64,000 nt of DNA from Agrococcus jejuensis (lineage in GTDB: Bacteria; Actinomycetota; Actinomycetes; Actinomycetales; Microbacteriaceae): contig NZ_VEFR01000005.1 in the NCBI RefSeq assembly GCF_007679035.1, positions 179,610 to 243,609 on the forward strand, in the 5' to 3' direction. A program made the position numbers and the translations under genes. The notes under the pieces were generated by a model. It saw nothing but the letters and a program-made list of their open reading frames with translations, did no database searches and had not been told where the DNA came from. Positions 18,343-26,461 of this stretch are shown piece after piece; position 1 is the first letter of the stretch; every line of letters starts with the position of its first letter.

Positions 18343-18920
18343 GGATCTCCGTCCGCGCCGCGGGGGTGGGGTTCAGCCTCATCCTCGCGGCGGTCGGCAC
18401 CGCCGCGGCGATCGTCGGCTCCACCTACGGCTTCACCGGCGAGGACGGCAGGGTCGGCCCCGGCTTCCTGCCGGTCGTGTTCGGCGCAGCCGTCGCGCTG
18501 CTGGCGCTCGTCGACGTGGCGCAGCGCGTGCTGCGCCGCGACCGCGGCGTGACGATCGAGGACCTCGCGACCGACCTCGCCGCGGGCGACGAGCCCGTCG
18601 CGGCGGTCGTCGCCCCCGAGGACGAGCCGCTGCGCAACGCCGACGGCGAGGAGGTCGACATCTTCGGCCGCACGCAGCGCCAGCGCACGCGCATCCTCGT
18701 CTCGGTCATGGTCGGCCTCGTCGCCGCCGTGCTCCTCACCTCGCTCATCGGACTGCTGCTGTCGTTCACGCTGCTCATGGCGTTCGTCGCCATCGTGCTC
18801 GAGAAGCGCCCGGTCGTGCCTTCCCTCATCATCTCCGTGGTCGCCGCTGGCGCGATCTGGCTCGTGTTCCGCGAGCTGCTCAGCGTGCCGCTGCCCACCG
18901 GACTGCTCGGACTCCTCTGA
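18339..18920 (+). CDS. tctB: Tripartite tricarboxylate transporter small subunit TctB
   Basis: The 193-residue membrane protein has four hydrophobic segments (about residues 5-24, 40-55, 115-145 and 155-175), with a charged cytoplasmic loop in the middle (TIEDLATDL through FGRTQRQRTR). GPGFLPVVFG is the usual TctB pattern after the first helix. The GTG start at 18339 overlaps the tctC stop, and its TGA overlaps the tctA ATG by one base (TGATG), the classical arrangement of this transporter. Confidence 0.85.
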   Translation: MRISVRAAGVGFSLILAAVGTAAAIVGSTYGFTGEDGRVGPGFLPVVFGAAVALLALVDVAQRVLRRDRGVTIEDLATDLAAGDEPVAAVVAPEDEPLRNADGEEVDIFGRTQRQRTRILVSVMVGLVAAVLLTSLIGLLLSFTLLMAFVAIVLEKRPVVPSLIISVVAAGAIWLVFRELLSVPLPTGLLGLL

Positions 18921-20416
18921 TGCTCGACAACCTCATCCTCGGCTTCTCGCAGGCGCTGACGCCCGAGAACCTGCTGTGGTGCCTCATCGGCGTCGTGGCG
19001 GGCACCGTCATCGGCCTGCTCCCTGGGCTCGGCGCGACCACCGGCGTCGCGGTGCTGCTGCCGCTCACGTTCGCGCTCGAGCCCATCACGGCGCTCATCA
19101 TGCTCGCGGGCATCTACTACGGCGCCCAGTACGGCGGCACGATCACGAGCGTGCTCATCTCGACGCCGGGCGAGGCGTCGAGCGTGGTCACGACGCTCGA
19201 CGGCTACCAGATGGCCAGGAAGGGGAGGGCGGGCCCGGCGCTCGCGATCAGCGCGATCGGCTCGTTCATCGCCGCCATCATCTCCCTCGCGCTGCTCGTG
19301 ACGCTCGCGCCGCCGCTCGCCGAGCTCGCGCTCGGGTTCGGTCCCATCGAGCAGCTCGCGATCATGCTGCTCGGGCTCGTCATCGTCGTGACCTTCCAGG
19401 GCGGCGCGCTCGTGCGCGGCGCCATGATGGCCGGCGTCGGCCTGCTGATCTCGACCGTCGGCGTCGCCTCCGGGTTCACGACCGCGCGCTTCACGTTCGG
19501 CAGCGTCGACCTGCTCTCGGGCATCCCGTTCGTCGAGGTCATGATCGGCCTCTTCGCGCTCGGCGAGGTGCTGCACCAGATCCGCGTCGGCGCCGCCGCG
19601 CCCATCCGCGCGCGCTTCAAGGACATGGTGATCCGCCGCAAGGACATCACCGACTCGATGCCCGCGATCCTGCGCGGCAGCGGCATCGGCTTCGTGCTCG
19701 GCATCCTGCCCGGCGCCGGCTCGACCCTCGCCTCGTTCATGTCGTACGGCATCGAGAAGCGCGTGTCGAAGAACCGCGCCAACTTCGGCAAGGGCGCCAT
19801 CGAGGGCGTCGCGAGCCCCGAGTCGGCGAACAACGCGGCGGCGAACGCCAACTTCGTGCCGACGCTCGCGCTCGGCATCCCCGGCGGCGCCACCACCGCC
19901 GTGCTGCTCGGCGCGTTCACCATCTTCGGCCTGCAGCCGGGGCCGCTGCTCTTCGAGACGCAGCCAGCGCTCGTGTGGGGTCTGCTCGTGTCGTTCTTCA
20001 TCGGCAACGTGCTGCTGCTCGTGCTGAACCTGCCGCTCGCCCCGGTGTTCGCGCAGATGCTGCGCATCCCCTACGCGTACCTGTACCCGATCATCCTGCT
20101 CACGAGCGTCGTCGGCGCCTTCGCGGTGAGCAACAACCTCTTCAGCGTCTGGCTCGTCGTGCTCTTCGGCATCCTCGGCTGGATCCTCAAGGAGCTCGAC
20201 TTGCCCATCGCGCCGCTCGTGCTGGGCCTCGTGCTCGGTCCGCTGCTGGAGAAGGCGCTCGTGCAGACGAGCGCGCTCGGCCAGGGCAACCTCGGCGTCG
20301 TCGTCACGAGTCCGACCGCCATCGTGGTGCTGCTCGGAGCCGTCGTGCTCGTCGTGCTGCCGAAGGTCGTCGTGGCGATCCGGTCGCGGCGGACGCCCGC
20401 GGAGGTCGGACGATGA
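18920..20416 (+). CDS. tctA: Tripartite tricarboxylate transporter large permease TctA
   Basis: The 498-residue permease has about 12 membrane segments and the family motifs GLLPGLGATTGVAVLLPLTF, MLAGIYYGAQYGGTITSVLI, GILPGAGSTLASFMSYGIEK and SANNAAANANFVPTLALGIPGG. It forms the ion-coupled uptake channel with TctB. Position directly before a TIM-barrel isomerase-like gene (ATGA overlap) shows that the transported carboxylate feeds this catabolic locus. Confidence 0.93.
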   Translation: MLDNLILGFSQALTPENLLWCLIGVVAGTVIGLLPGLGATTGVAVLLPLTFALEPITALIMLAGIYYGAQYGGTITSVLISTPGEASSVVTTLDGYQMARKGRAGPALAISAIGSFIAAIISLALLVTLAPPLAELALGFGPIEQLAIMLLGLVIVVTFQGGALVRGAMMAGVGLLISTVGVASGFTTARFTFGSVDLLSGIPFVEVMIGLFALGEVLHQIRVGAAAPIRARFKDMVIRRKDITDSMPAILRGSGIGFVLGILPGAGSTLASFMSYGIEKRVSKNRANFGKGAIEGVASPESANNAAANANFVPTLALGIPGGATTAVLLGAFTIFGLQPGPLLFETQPALVWGLLVSFFIGNVLLLVLNLPLAPVFAQMLRIPYAYLYPIILLTSVVGAFAVSNNLFSVWLVVLFGILGWILKELDLPIAPLVLGLVLGPLLEKALVQTSALGQGNLGVVVTSPTAIVVLLGAVVLVVLPKVVVAIRSRRTPAEVGR

Positions 20417-21354
20417 CGGCGGCCGCGTTCACCGCCGACACCTGGCCCATCGCCACGTGCCTCCACGGCTTCGCGACCGTCGATCGCGCCGGCGTCGCAC
20501 TGCACGACCAAGCCGACGAGGCGTGGGACGACATGCTCGCGCAGGTGCAGCGCGCCGGGTTCGACCGCATCGAGCTCGCCGACAGCCACATCCGGCCCGC
20601 GGACCTCGCTCCCGAGCGCCGCGACGCGCTGCTCGCGATGGCCGCCGCGCGCGGCATCCGCATCCCGAGCGTGCACGTGCAGCGCAAGAGCGTCATCATG
20701 CCCGGGCACGAGGAGGCGAACCTCGCCTACGCGCACCGGTCGATCGACGCGGCTGCGGAGTGGGGCATGGACGTGTTCTCGACCGGGCTGCACCAGCCCT
20801 TCTCGGATGCGCAGCGGCGCGCGCTCTGGTTCTGGACGGCCGAGGGCCCGCGCGACCCCGACGACCGCGACACGTGGGACGCCGCGGTGCGCCGGCTGCG
20901 CGAGCTCGGCAGGCACGCGGAGGAGGTGGGGCTGCGCATGTCGCTCGAGATGTACGAGGACACGCTCCTCGGCACCGCCGACTCGGCCGTGCGCCTCGTC
21001 GAGGAGATCGGCGTCGACGCCGTCGGCCTCAACCCCGACATCGCGAACCTCATCCGCCTCCACCGGCCCATCGAGGACTGGCGCGAGATGCACGCGAAGA
21101 CGCTGCCGTACGCCAACTACTGGCACGTCAAGAACTACCTGCGCGACGAGTCGGCCGACGGCACGTGGGCATCGAGCGTGCCGAGCTCCATGGAGGCGGG
21201 GCTCATCAACTACCGCCAGGTCGTGCGCGACGCGATCGAGCTCGGCTTCGACGGCATCTTCCTCATGGAGCACTACGGCGGCGACAGCCTCGGCAACTGC
21301 TCCACGAACCAGCGGTACCTGCGCACGCTCCTGCCTGCGGCGTCCGCCCCCTGA
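20413..21354 (+). CDS. Xylose isomerase-like TIM barrel protein (AP endonuclease 2 family)
   Basis: The 313-residue protein belongs to the sugar phosphate isomerase/epimerase superfamily. The metal-site pattern is intact: Glu179 (MSLEMYEDT), Asp209 (GLNPDIANL), His238 (NYWHVKNY) and Glu286 (LMEHYGGD). Family members act as isomerases, epimerases, dehydratases or beta-keto-acid decarboxylases such as the 3-oxo-isoapionate decarboxylase type. As the last gene of the pdxA-tctCBA operon it is likely to act on the acid or keto acid handled by PdxA. It is followed by a clear terminator. Confidence 0.75.
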   Translation: MTAAAFTADTWPIATCLHGFATVDRAGVALHDQADEAWDDMLAQVQRAGFDRIELADSHIRPADLAPERRDALLAMAAARGIRIPSVHVQRKSVIMPGHEEANLAYAHRSIDAAAEWGMDVFSTGLHQPFSDAQRRALWFWTAEGPRDPDDRDTWDAAVRRLRELGRHAEEVGLRMSLEMYEDTLLGTADSAVRLVEEIGVDAVGLNPDIANLIRLHRPIEDWREMHAKTLPYANYWHVKNYLRDESADGTWASSVPSSMEAGLINYRQVVRDAIELGFDGIFLMEHYGGDSLGNCSTNQRYLRTLLPAASAP

Positions 21355-21359
21355 CCCTC

Positions 21360-21396
21360 GGCGCCGGATGGGTCCAGCGACACCCCATCCGGCGCC
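21360..21396 (+). terminator. Terminator of pdxA-tctCBA operon
   Basis: The 13-bp perfect stem (21360-21372 with 21384-21396) closes an 11-nt loop just after the TIM-barrel gene stop, upstream of glpX. Confidence 0.75.
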
Positions 21397-21474
21397 GAGC
21401 ACCTCCTCCCGACACGCGACCCCGATAGCCTGGACGCAGCTGGCCCCTGCCACCCCTGCCGAAGGAGCCACACG

Positions 21475-22473
21475 ATGGCCGAGACCGTCTTCCAGCATCC
21501 CGATCGCAACCTCGCGATGGAGCTCGTCCGCGCGACGGAGGCCGCCGCCATCCGCGCCGTGCCCTTCATCGGTCGCGGCGACAAGAACGCCGCCGACAAG
21601 GCCGCCGTCGACGCCATGCGCACCTTCCTCGGCACCGTCGCCTTCGACGGCGTCGTCGTGATCGGCGAGGGCGAGAAGGACGAGGCGCCCATGCTCTTCA
21701 ACGGCGAGCACGTCGGCAACGGCCGCGGCCCGTCGTGCGACATCGCCGTCGACCCCATCGACGGCACGTCGCTCACCGCGGCCGGTCGCCAGAACGCGCT
21801 CAGCGTCATCGCCGTCGCCGACCGCGGCACGATGTACGACCCCGTCGACGCGTTCTACATGGACAAGCTCGTCTGCGGTCCCGAGGGCAAGGGCGTCGTC
21901 TCGCTCGCGCAGTCGATGGGCGACAACATCCGCGAGCTCGCGAAGGCCAAGGGCAAGGACGTCGCCGACGTCGTCGTCGCCGTGCTCGATCGCCCGCGTC
22001 ACGCGGCCCTCATCGACGAGATCCGCGCCGCGGGCGCAGGCACGCGCCTCATGCTCGACGGCGACGTCGCCGGCGGCATCAACGCCGCGCGGTGGGAGTC
22101 GCGCATCGACATGTGCGTCGGCGTGGGCGGCACGCCCGAGGGCGTCATCACGGCCTGTGCGATCAAGGCCCTCGATGGCTTCATCGAGGGGCGTCTCAAC
22201 CCCCAGTCGGCCGACGAGCACGCGAAGGTCGTGGCCGCGGGCCACGACCTCGAGCGCATCCTCTCGGTCGACGATCTCGTGACGAGCGACAACACCTACT
22301 TCGTCGCGACGGGCGTCACCGACGGCGGCCTGCTCGACGGCGTGCGTCGCAAGGGACCGCTCATCCGCACGGAGTCGCTCGTGCTGCGCTCGAAGACGGG
22401 CACGGCCCGTCGCGTCATCGCCGAGCACCTCGCCTCGAAGTGGCTCGACCGCGACGCCGAGCGCGCAGGCTGA
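21475..22473 (+). CDS. glpX: Class II fructose-1,6-bisphosphatase GlpX
   Basis: The 332-residue phosphatase of gluconeogenesis has the GlpX motifs IGEGEKDEAPML (metal-binding Glu/Asp), VDPIDGTSLTAAGRQNA, LDGDVAGGINAA and GGTPEGVI. It forms fructose 6-phosphate from fructose 1,6-bisphosphate in the cytoplasm. The ATG at 21475 follows GAAGGAGCCACACG. It is monocistronic, flanked by terminators. Its start region has a TAGCCT -10-like element at about 21427. Aldolase is encoded 11 kb away at the other edge of the sugar locus. Confidence 0.96.
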   Translation: MAETVFQHPDRNLAMELVRATEAAAIRAVPFIGRGDKNAADKAAVDAMRTFLGTVAFDGVVVIGEGEKDEAPMLFNGEHVGNGRGPSCDIAVDPIDGTSLTAAGRQNALSVIAVADRGTMYDPVDAFYMDKLVCGPEGKGVVSLAQSMGDNIRELAKAKGKDVADVVVAVLDRPRHAALIDEIRAAGAGTRLMLDGDVAGGINAARWESRIDMCVGVGGTPEGVITACAIKALDGFIEGRLNPQSADEHAKVVAAGHDLERILSVDDLVTSDNTYFVATGVTDGGLLDGVRRKGPLIRTESLVLRSKTGTARRVIAEHLASKWLDRDAERAG

Positions 22474-22486
22474 CGCCGCTCCACCC

Positions 22487-22529
22487 ACGACGGATGCCGT
22501 CGAGCCTCGTGCTCGGCGGCATCCGTCGT
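22487..22529 (+). terminator. glpX terminator
   Basis: The 13-bp inverted repeat (22487-22499 with 22517-22529, ACGACGGATGCCG / CGGCATCCGTCGT) begins 14 nt after the glpX stop. Confidence 0.75.
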
Positions 22530-22655
22530 CTGCGCCCGGGACCGACGGAAGGGGAGGGCTCGGCGCGGCTCCCGTGCGCGAATAGCTCTTGACGTGGGGT
22601 ACAAGACACGAGACGCTTGAAGTGTCCTCACCTTTCGAGTCGATGTGGAGCCCTC

Positions 22656-23285
22656 ATGTCCGCCACCCCCACCGAGGCACTGGCCTCGCCCGATCGCGGC
22701 GCCAGGCGTCGCAAGATCCGCGCCATCCTCGCTGGTGGGCTCGTGCTCGGCGTCGGCGCCGCCATCACCCTCGCGGCGTGGAGCGACAGCGAGTACGCCA
22801 CGGGCTCCTTCACCGCAGGCACGTTCAACCTCGAGGGCTCCACCGACGGCACGGCCTACACCGACCACGCCTCTGCGCCCGGCGCAGCGCTCACGTTCAC
22901 CGCTCCCGCTGCGAACCTGTCGCCCGGCCAGTCGACGGCGACGCCCTTCTGGGTGCGTCTCGCCGCCAACACCACGACCGGCGCGACCCTCGACCTCACC
23001 GAGGTCACCTCGACGGGTGCCAACGCCGCGAACCTGACCTTCCACGCGTACGCGCTCGCCGCCAACGGCAGCTGCACGACGAGCACGACGGGCACCGACC
23101 TCGCCACGGGCGGCCCCCTCACCACCGGCACCGTCGCAGGTGCGACGACGCCGCTCGTCAACGGCACGCCTGTGACCGCTGCCGGTGCTGCGACGCAGGT
23201 CTGCCTCGTCGTCGCGGCGGGCCCGGGCCTCGTGCAGGGCGGCTCCGTGACGTCGACCTGGCACTTCGTCGCCACGTCGAGCTGA
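22656..23285 (+). CDS. SipW-dependent-type exported protein (TasA-like) 1
   Basis: The 209-residue protein starts with the SipW-cognate signal: basic RRRKIRAILAGG, a hydrophobic core, then TLAAWSDSEYATGSFTAG. The mature part is Ser/Thr/Ala-rich and predicted all-beta, with two late Cys residues that could pair. This is the TasA/CalY-like export class, processed by the signal peptidase encoded at 25052. It is probably a surface fibre or matrix subunit; that role is inference from family. It opens a five-gene operon after a TTGACG-containing upstream region (22589). The ATG at 22656 has a modest TGGAG ribosome binding site. Confidence 0.8.
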   Translation: MSATPTEALASPDRGARRRKIRAILAGGLVLGVGAAITLAAWSDSEYATGSFTAGTFNLEGSTDGTAYTDHASAPGAALTFTAPAANLSPGQSTATPFWVRLAANTTTGATLDLTEVTSTGANAANLTFHAYALAANGSCTTSTTGTDLATGGPLTTGTVAGATTPLVNGTPVTAAGAATQVCLVVAAGPGLVQGGSVTSTWHFVATSS

Positions 23286-23293
23286 CGCGCGGC

Positions 23294-23959
23294 ATGGGGA
23301 GGCACGCGAGCACGCGTCGCAGCCGCAGCGGCCTTCGGCTGCTGCGGCTGCGTGCCCTGCTCGCGGGCGGCCTCGTGCTCGGCCTCGGGGCCACGGCGAC
23401 GCTCGCGGCGTGGAACGACTCGGAGCACGCGACGGGCACCATCACCGCTGGCTCCTTCGGCATCGTCGGCGCGACCGACGGCGCCACGTTCACCGAGCAC
23501 CCCGCAGCGCCCGGCGCCACCCTCACCCTCGTCTACAACCCCGCTCTCGGGGTGCTCGCCCCGGGCTCGACCGCGACGACCAGAGCGAGCGTCCGCCTCG
23601 CTGCGGGCTCGGTCCCAGGCACCGTCACGCTGCAGCAGCCCACGTTCGCGGCGATCGACACCGCTGCCGACACGGCCCTGCAGTCCGAGCTCCGGTACTC
23701 GGTGCGCGTCGTGACCGGCACGACCGCGACTGCCGTGCCCGACTGCGCCACCGTCTTCTCCGGCTCCACCGGCACCCTCGTGGTCAACGCATCCACGCTC
23801 ACGGGGGCGATCGCTCCGGGCTCGCAGAGCCTGGCGCAGGGTGCCACCCCCACCGTGGTGCACTACTGCGTGCAGCTGCAGCTGCCGAGCGCGACCGCCA
23901 CCAACGGCTCGCAGAACGGCAGCTTCGACATCCGCTTCCAGCTGCTCGGCTCGACCTGA
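23294..23959 (+). CDS. SipW-dependent-type exported protein (TasA-like) 2
   Basis: The 221-residue paralogue of the preceding gene has the same leader: RLRALLAGGLVLGLGATATL then AAWNDSEHATGTITAGSF. The mature region is again beta-rich with conserved turns (PGATLTLVYNP, APGSTATTRASVRL) and two Cys (DCATVF, HYCVQL). It probably co-assembles with protein 1 as a major or minor subunit. It lies 8 nt after the first gene, and its stop overlaps the next start (TGATG). Confidence 0.8.
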   Translation: MGRHASTRRSRSGLRLLRLRALLAGGLVLGLGATATLAAWNDSEHATGTITAGSFGIVGATDGATFTEHPAAPGATLTLVYNPALGVLAPGSTATTRASVRLAAGSVPGTVTLQQPTFAAIDTAADTALQSELRYSVRVVTGTTATAVPDCATVFSGSTGTLVVNASTLTGAIAPGSQSLAQGATPTVVHYCVQLQLPSATATNGSQNGSFDIRFQLLGST

Positions 23960-24570
23960 TGCACGCGGTGCTCGTCGCTGCCGCCGCCGCGGCCGTGTCG
24001 CTCGCGCTGGCGCCGGGTCCGCTCCTGCCGCCCGCGTCGCCGGCCGTCGAGGTCGTGCAGGGCGAGGTGCTGCGCCTCGAGTCGGTGCAGGATGCGACTG
24101 CGATGGCGGCGATGTCGGTCGGCGTCCCCGTGACGTGGGACGTCGGCGTCAGCGCCTCCGAGCCGGACGGGACGATCGCCGTCGGTCTCCGCGTCGCGAC
24201 GACCGACGACGCCTTCCGCGCCGTCGTGCGCTCGTGCACCCTCGCATGGAGCGGATCGAGCTGCACGGGCGCCGTCGAGACGCTCTACGACTCGGCGCTC
24301 GACTCGGGCGAGGTCGCGCTCGCGACGCAGCGCGCAGCCGACGTGCGCTGGTACCGCCTCGACGTCGAGCTCGTCGATGACGTGCCGGGTGCGCGCGTCG
24401 ACCTCGTGCTCGTCGCCAGCGGCTCCGGCGAGACGATCGCGAGCGATGGCGGCACCCTGCCTCGCACGGGCCTGGCGTCGAGCGGGTGGCTCGTGGCGAC
24501 GGCGGCGGGCGCCGTCGCCGTGGGAGCGCTCGCCCTCGGCGCCTCGCGATCGAGGCGGCGATCGCCGTGA
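23959..24570 (+). CDS. Cell-wall-anchored surface protein with LPRTG sorting signal
   Basis: The 203-residue protein has an N-terminal signal segment (VLVAAAAAAVSLALAPGPL), a beta-rich domain with a Cys pair (RSCTLAWSGSSCTG), and a textbook sorting signal: LPRTG at about residues 167-171, a hydrophobic helix and a basic tail (SRSRRRSP). A class of sortase outside this window would link it to peptidoglycan. Its place between the TasA-like proteins and the signal peptidase suggests it anchors or bases the fibre. The start is coupled to the upstream stop (TGATG). Confidence 0.78.
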   Translation: MHAVLVAAAAAAVSLALAPGPLLPPASPAVEVVQGEVLRLESVQDATAMAAMSVGVPVTWDVGVSASEPDGTIAVGLRVATTDDAFRAVVRSCTLAWSGSSCTGAVETLYDSALDSGEVALATQRAADVRWYRLDVELVDDVPGARVDLVLVASGSGETIASDGGTLPRTGLASSGWLVATAAGAVAVGALALGASRSRRRSP

Positions 24571-25055
24571 CGCGGCTCGCCATCGTCCGCGCCGCGATCG
24601 GTGCGCTCGCGATCGTCGCCCTCGGCGGCTCGCTCGCGTCCGCGCGACCCACGGAGGCGGCGTGGAGCGACGGAGAGTGGAGCGTCGCCCCGGCCACGTC
24701 GGGCTTCGTGCAGCGACCGGATCCCGGGGCCGCGTGCACCATCGGGACGCTGGGGCTCGACGTCACCTTCCGCTGGGCGCACGGCGCGGGCGGCGTCCCG
24801 CGCGGTGGATACGTCCTGACGGCGTACCGCCAGGACGGCACGCTCGTGGGCACGGACAGCTTCGGCCCCTCCCTCACGTCGAGGTCGACGAGTGGACTCC
24901 TCACGACCCTGCTCGCTGGGCAGACGTATCGCATCGAGCTGCAGGCGACGCACGCATCGACCGACCCGTGGCGGTCGACGCCGCTCGTCGGGACGATCAC
25001 GACGACGGCGCTCGGGCTCGTGTCGCGCTGCACGGGACTCTCGGTGCCCGCGTGA
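24567..25055 (+). CDS. Small exported protein of the SipW cassette
   Basis: The 162-residue protein begins VTRLAIVRAAIGALAIVALGG and continues ASARPTEAAWSDGEW, so its leader resembles the SipW-type signals of proteins 1 and 2. The mature part is a probable fibronectin-III-like beta domain (RWAHGAGGVPRGGYVLTAYRQ; about residues 60-150) with two Cys (ACTIG, SRCTG). The GTG start overlaps the LPRTG gene stop (GTGA), and its own stop overlaps the signal peptidase start. A role as a minor pilin or adhesin is a guess. Confidence 0.65.
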   Translation: MTRLAIVRAAIGALAIVALGGSLASARPTEAAWSDGEWSVAPATSGFVQRPDPGAACTIGTLGLDVTFRWAHGAGGVPRGGYVLTAYRQDGTLVGTDSFGPSLTSRSTSGLLTTLLAGQTYRIELQATHASTDPWRSTPLVGTITTTALGLVSRCTGLSVPA

Positions 25056-25657
25056 CGCTCGAGGCGCCCCCGCAGCACGCGCCGGGCACGAGGCACGGCG
25101 CAGCGTCGAGCCCGCGCCCGCGCGCCGTCGGGCGAGCCGCAGCGGCGCTCTCGGGGCGCGTCCTGCTCGACGTGCTCGCACTCGGCGGGCTCGTCTGCAT
25201 CCTGCTCGTCATCGCGTCCTTCGTCTGGAAGGTCACGATCGTCATGTTCGCCACGGGGTCGATGGCGCCGGGCATCCCGGCCGGCTCGATCGCCCTCGTG
25301 CGCGAGGTGCCCGCCGTCGAGATCGAGGTCGGCGACGTCGTCACGGTCGACCGCGCCCCCGACCTGCCCATCACCCATCGGGTGGTGGACATCCAGGGCG
25401 TCGAGGGCGACGCGGTGACGTTCACGATGCAGGGCGACGCCAACGCCGACCCCGACCCCTTCCCGTACGTCGAGACGAGCGTGCGCGAGGTGCTGTGGTC
25501 GGCACCCGGTCTCGCGACGGTCATCGCCCCGCTGCAGCATCCGCTCGTGCTCGGTGGCATCACGCTGGGGGCGACGGCGCTCGTCACCTGGGCGTTCTGG
25601 CCGCGGCGGCGCGCCCTCGAGGACGCGGACGCGCCACGCGGACACGCGAGCGAGTGA
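25052..25657 (+). CDS. Signal peptidase I, SipW/ER type (Ser-His dyad)
   Basis: The 201-residue membrane protease has a transmembrane segment at about residues 38-58, box B FATGSMAPGIPAGS with catalytic Ser70, and LPITHRVVDI with His109 in place of the Lys of bacterial LepB. The Ser-His dyad marks the SipW/ER-type group. FTMQGDANADPDPFPY follows, and there is a second membrane segment near residues 170-190. It is encoded with three AAWSD/AAWND-type leaders, so it should cleave those proteins specifically. It is the last gene of the operon and is coupled by GTGA overlap. Confidence 0.87.
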   Translation: MTLEAPPQHAPGTRHGAASSPRPRAVGRAAAALSGRVLLDVLALGGLVCILLVIASFVWKVTIVMFATGSMAPGIPAGSIALVREVPAVEIEVGDVVTVDRAPDLPITHRVVDIQGVEGDAVTFTMQGDANADPDPFPYVETSVREVLWSAPGLATVIAPLQHPLVLGGITLGATALVTWAFWPRRRALEDADAPRGHASE

Positions 25658-25756
25658 GCCCATCGCGGCGGAAGCCGCCGCTCACCGCGGGCCGTCCACC
25701 CGACGGAGCCCGTCGTCCTTGACGCTGCATCGCGCCATGCGGCATCCTCGAGACGA

Positions 25757-25778
25757 GACCTGAACCCGGCGTCAGGTC
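25757..25778. promoter_or_regulatory. TetR operator candidate
   Basis: GACCTGA (25757-25763), an 8-nt spacer and TCAGGTC (25772-25778) form a 22-bp dyad 53 nt before the tetR start. TetR proteins commonly bind such operators in their own promoter. Confidence 0.5.
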
Positions 25779-25831
25779 GGCGAGTCGCCACCGACGCCGG
25801 GCCCGATCCGCTCGACGACGAGAGGCGGCCC

Positions 25832-26461
25832 ATGCGCGAGCCCGACGTCCTGCACGAGCCCAGGACCGCGAGGGGCGCCGAGACGAAGCGCCGCATCTTC
25901 GCCGCCGCCGAGGAGGTCTTCAGCGAGCACGGCTACCTGCGGGCCTCCGTCGCTCGCATCACCGAGCGCGCCGGCGTGGGGCAGGGCACGTTCTACCTGT
26001 ACTTCGCGTCGAAGCTCGACCTGCTCGAGGCGCTCGTCGGCGACCTCGGCCACCGCGTCCGTCGAGCGATGGCCGAGGGGGCCGCACGCGGCACCACCCG
26101 TGCCGAGGCGGCGGCGGAGGGCTTCCGCGCGTTCTTCGCCTTCACCGCCGAGCATCCCGCGCTCTCGCGCGTCGTGCGCGAGGCCGAGCAGGTCGCGCCC
26201 GACGCCACGCGTCGGTACTACGAGCGCATCGTCGAGGGCTACGTCGACGGGCTCGCGCGCGCGAGGATCGCCGGCGAGATCGGCGACGTCGACCCCGAGG
26301 TCGCCGCGTGGGCGCTCATGGGCATCGGCGAGCTCATCGGGATGCGCTGGGTGCTGTGGCCCCACCAGGACGGCGAGGAGGCACCGCGCGTGCCCGACGC
26401 CGTGTTCGACCAGATGATGCGCCTCGTCCGCGGGGCGCTCCACGCCAAGGAGGAAGCATGA
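25832..26461 (+). CDS. TetR-family transcriptional regulator
   Basis: The 209-residue protein has an N-terminal TetR helix-turn-helix (about residues 15-62): TKRRIFAAAEEVFSEHGYL, then RASVARITERAGVGQGTFYLYF. A helical ligand domain follows. It is the first gene of the 3-hydroxybutyrate operon and its TGA overlaps the dehydrogenase ATG, so it probably represses this operon and senses a pathway acyl-CoA or hydroxy acid. The dyad at 25757 is the obvious site. Confidence 0.9.
   Translation: MREPDVLHEPRTARGAETKRRIFAAAEEVFSEHGYLRASVARITERAGVGQGTFYLYFASKLDLLEALVGDLGHRVRRAMAEGAARGTTRAEAAAEGFRAFFAFTAEHPALSRVVREAEQVAPDATRRYYERIVEGYVDGLARARIAGEIGDVDPEVAAWALMGIGELIGMRWVLWPHQDGEEAPRVPDAVFDQMMRLVRGALHAKEEA

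Noticed and set aside
24567..25055. Long plus-strand frame starting at 24486 as the gene start
   Set aside because: It would overlap the LPRTG gene by about 85 nt. The GTG at 24567 gives a direct signal peptide and a 4-nt overlap like the other cassette genes.
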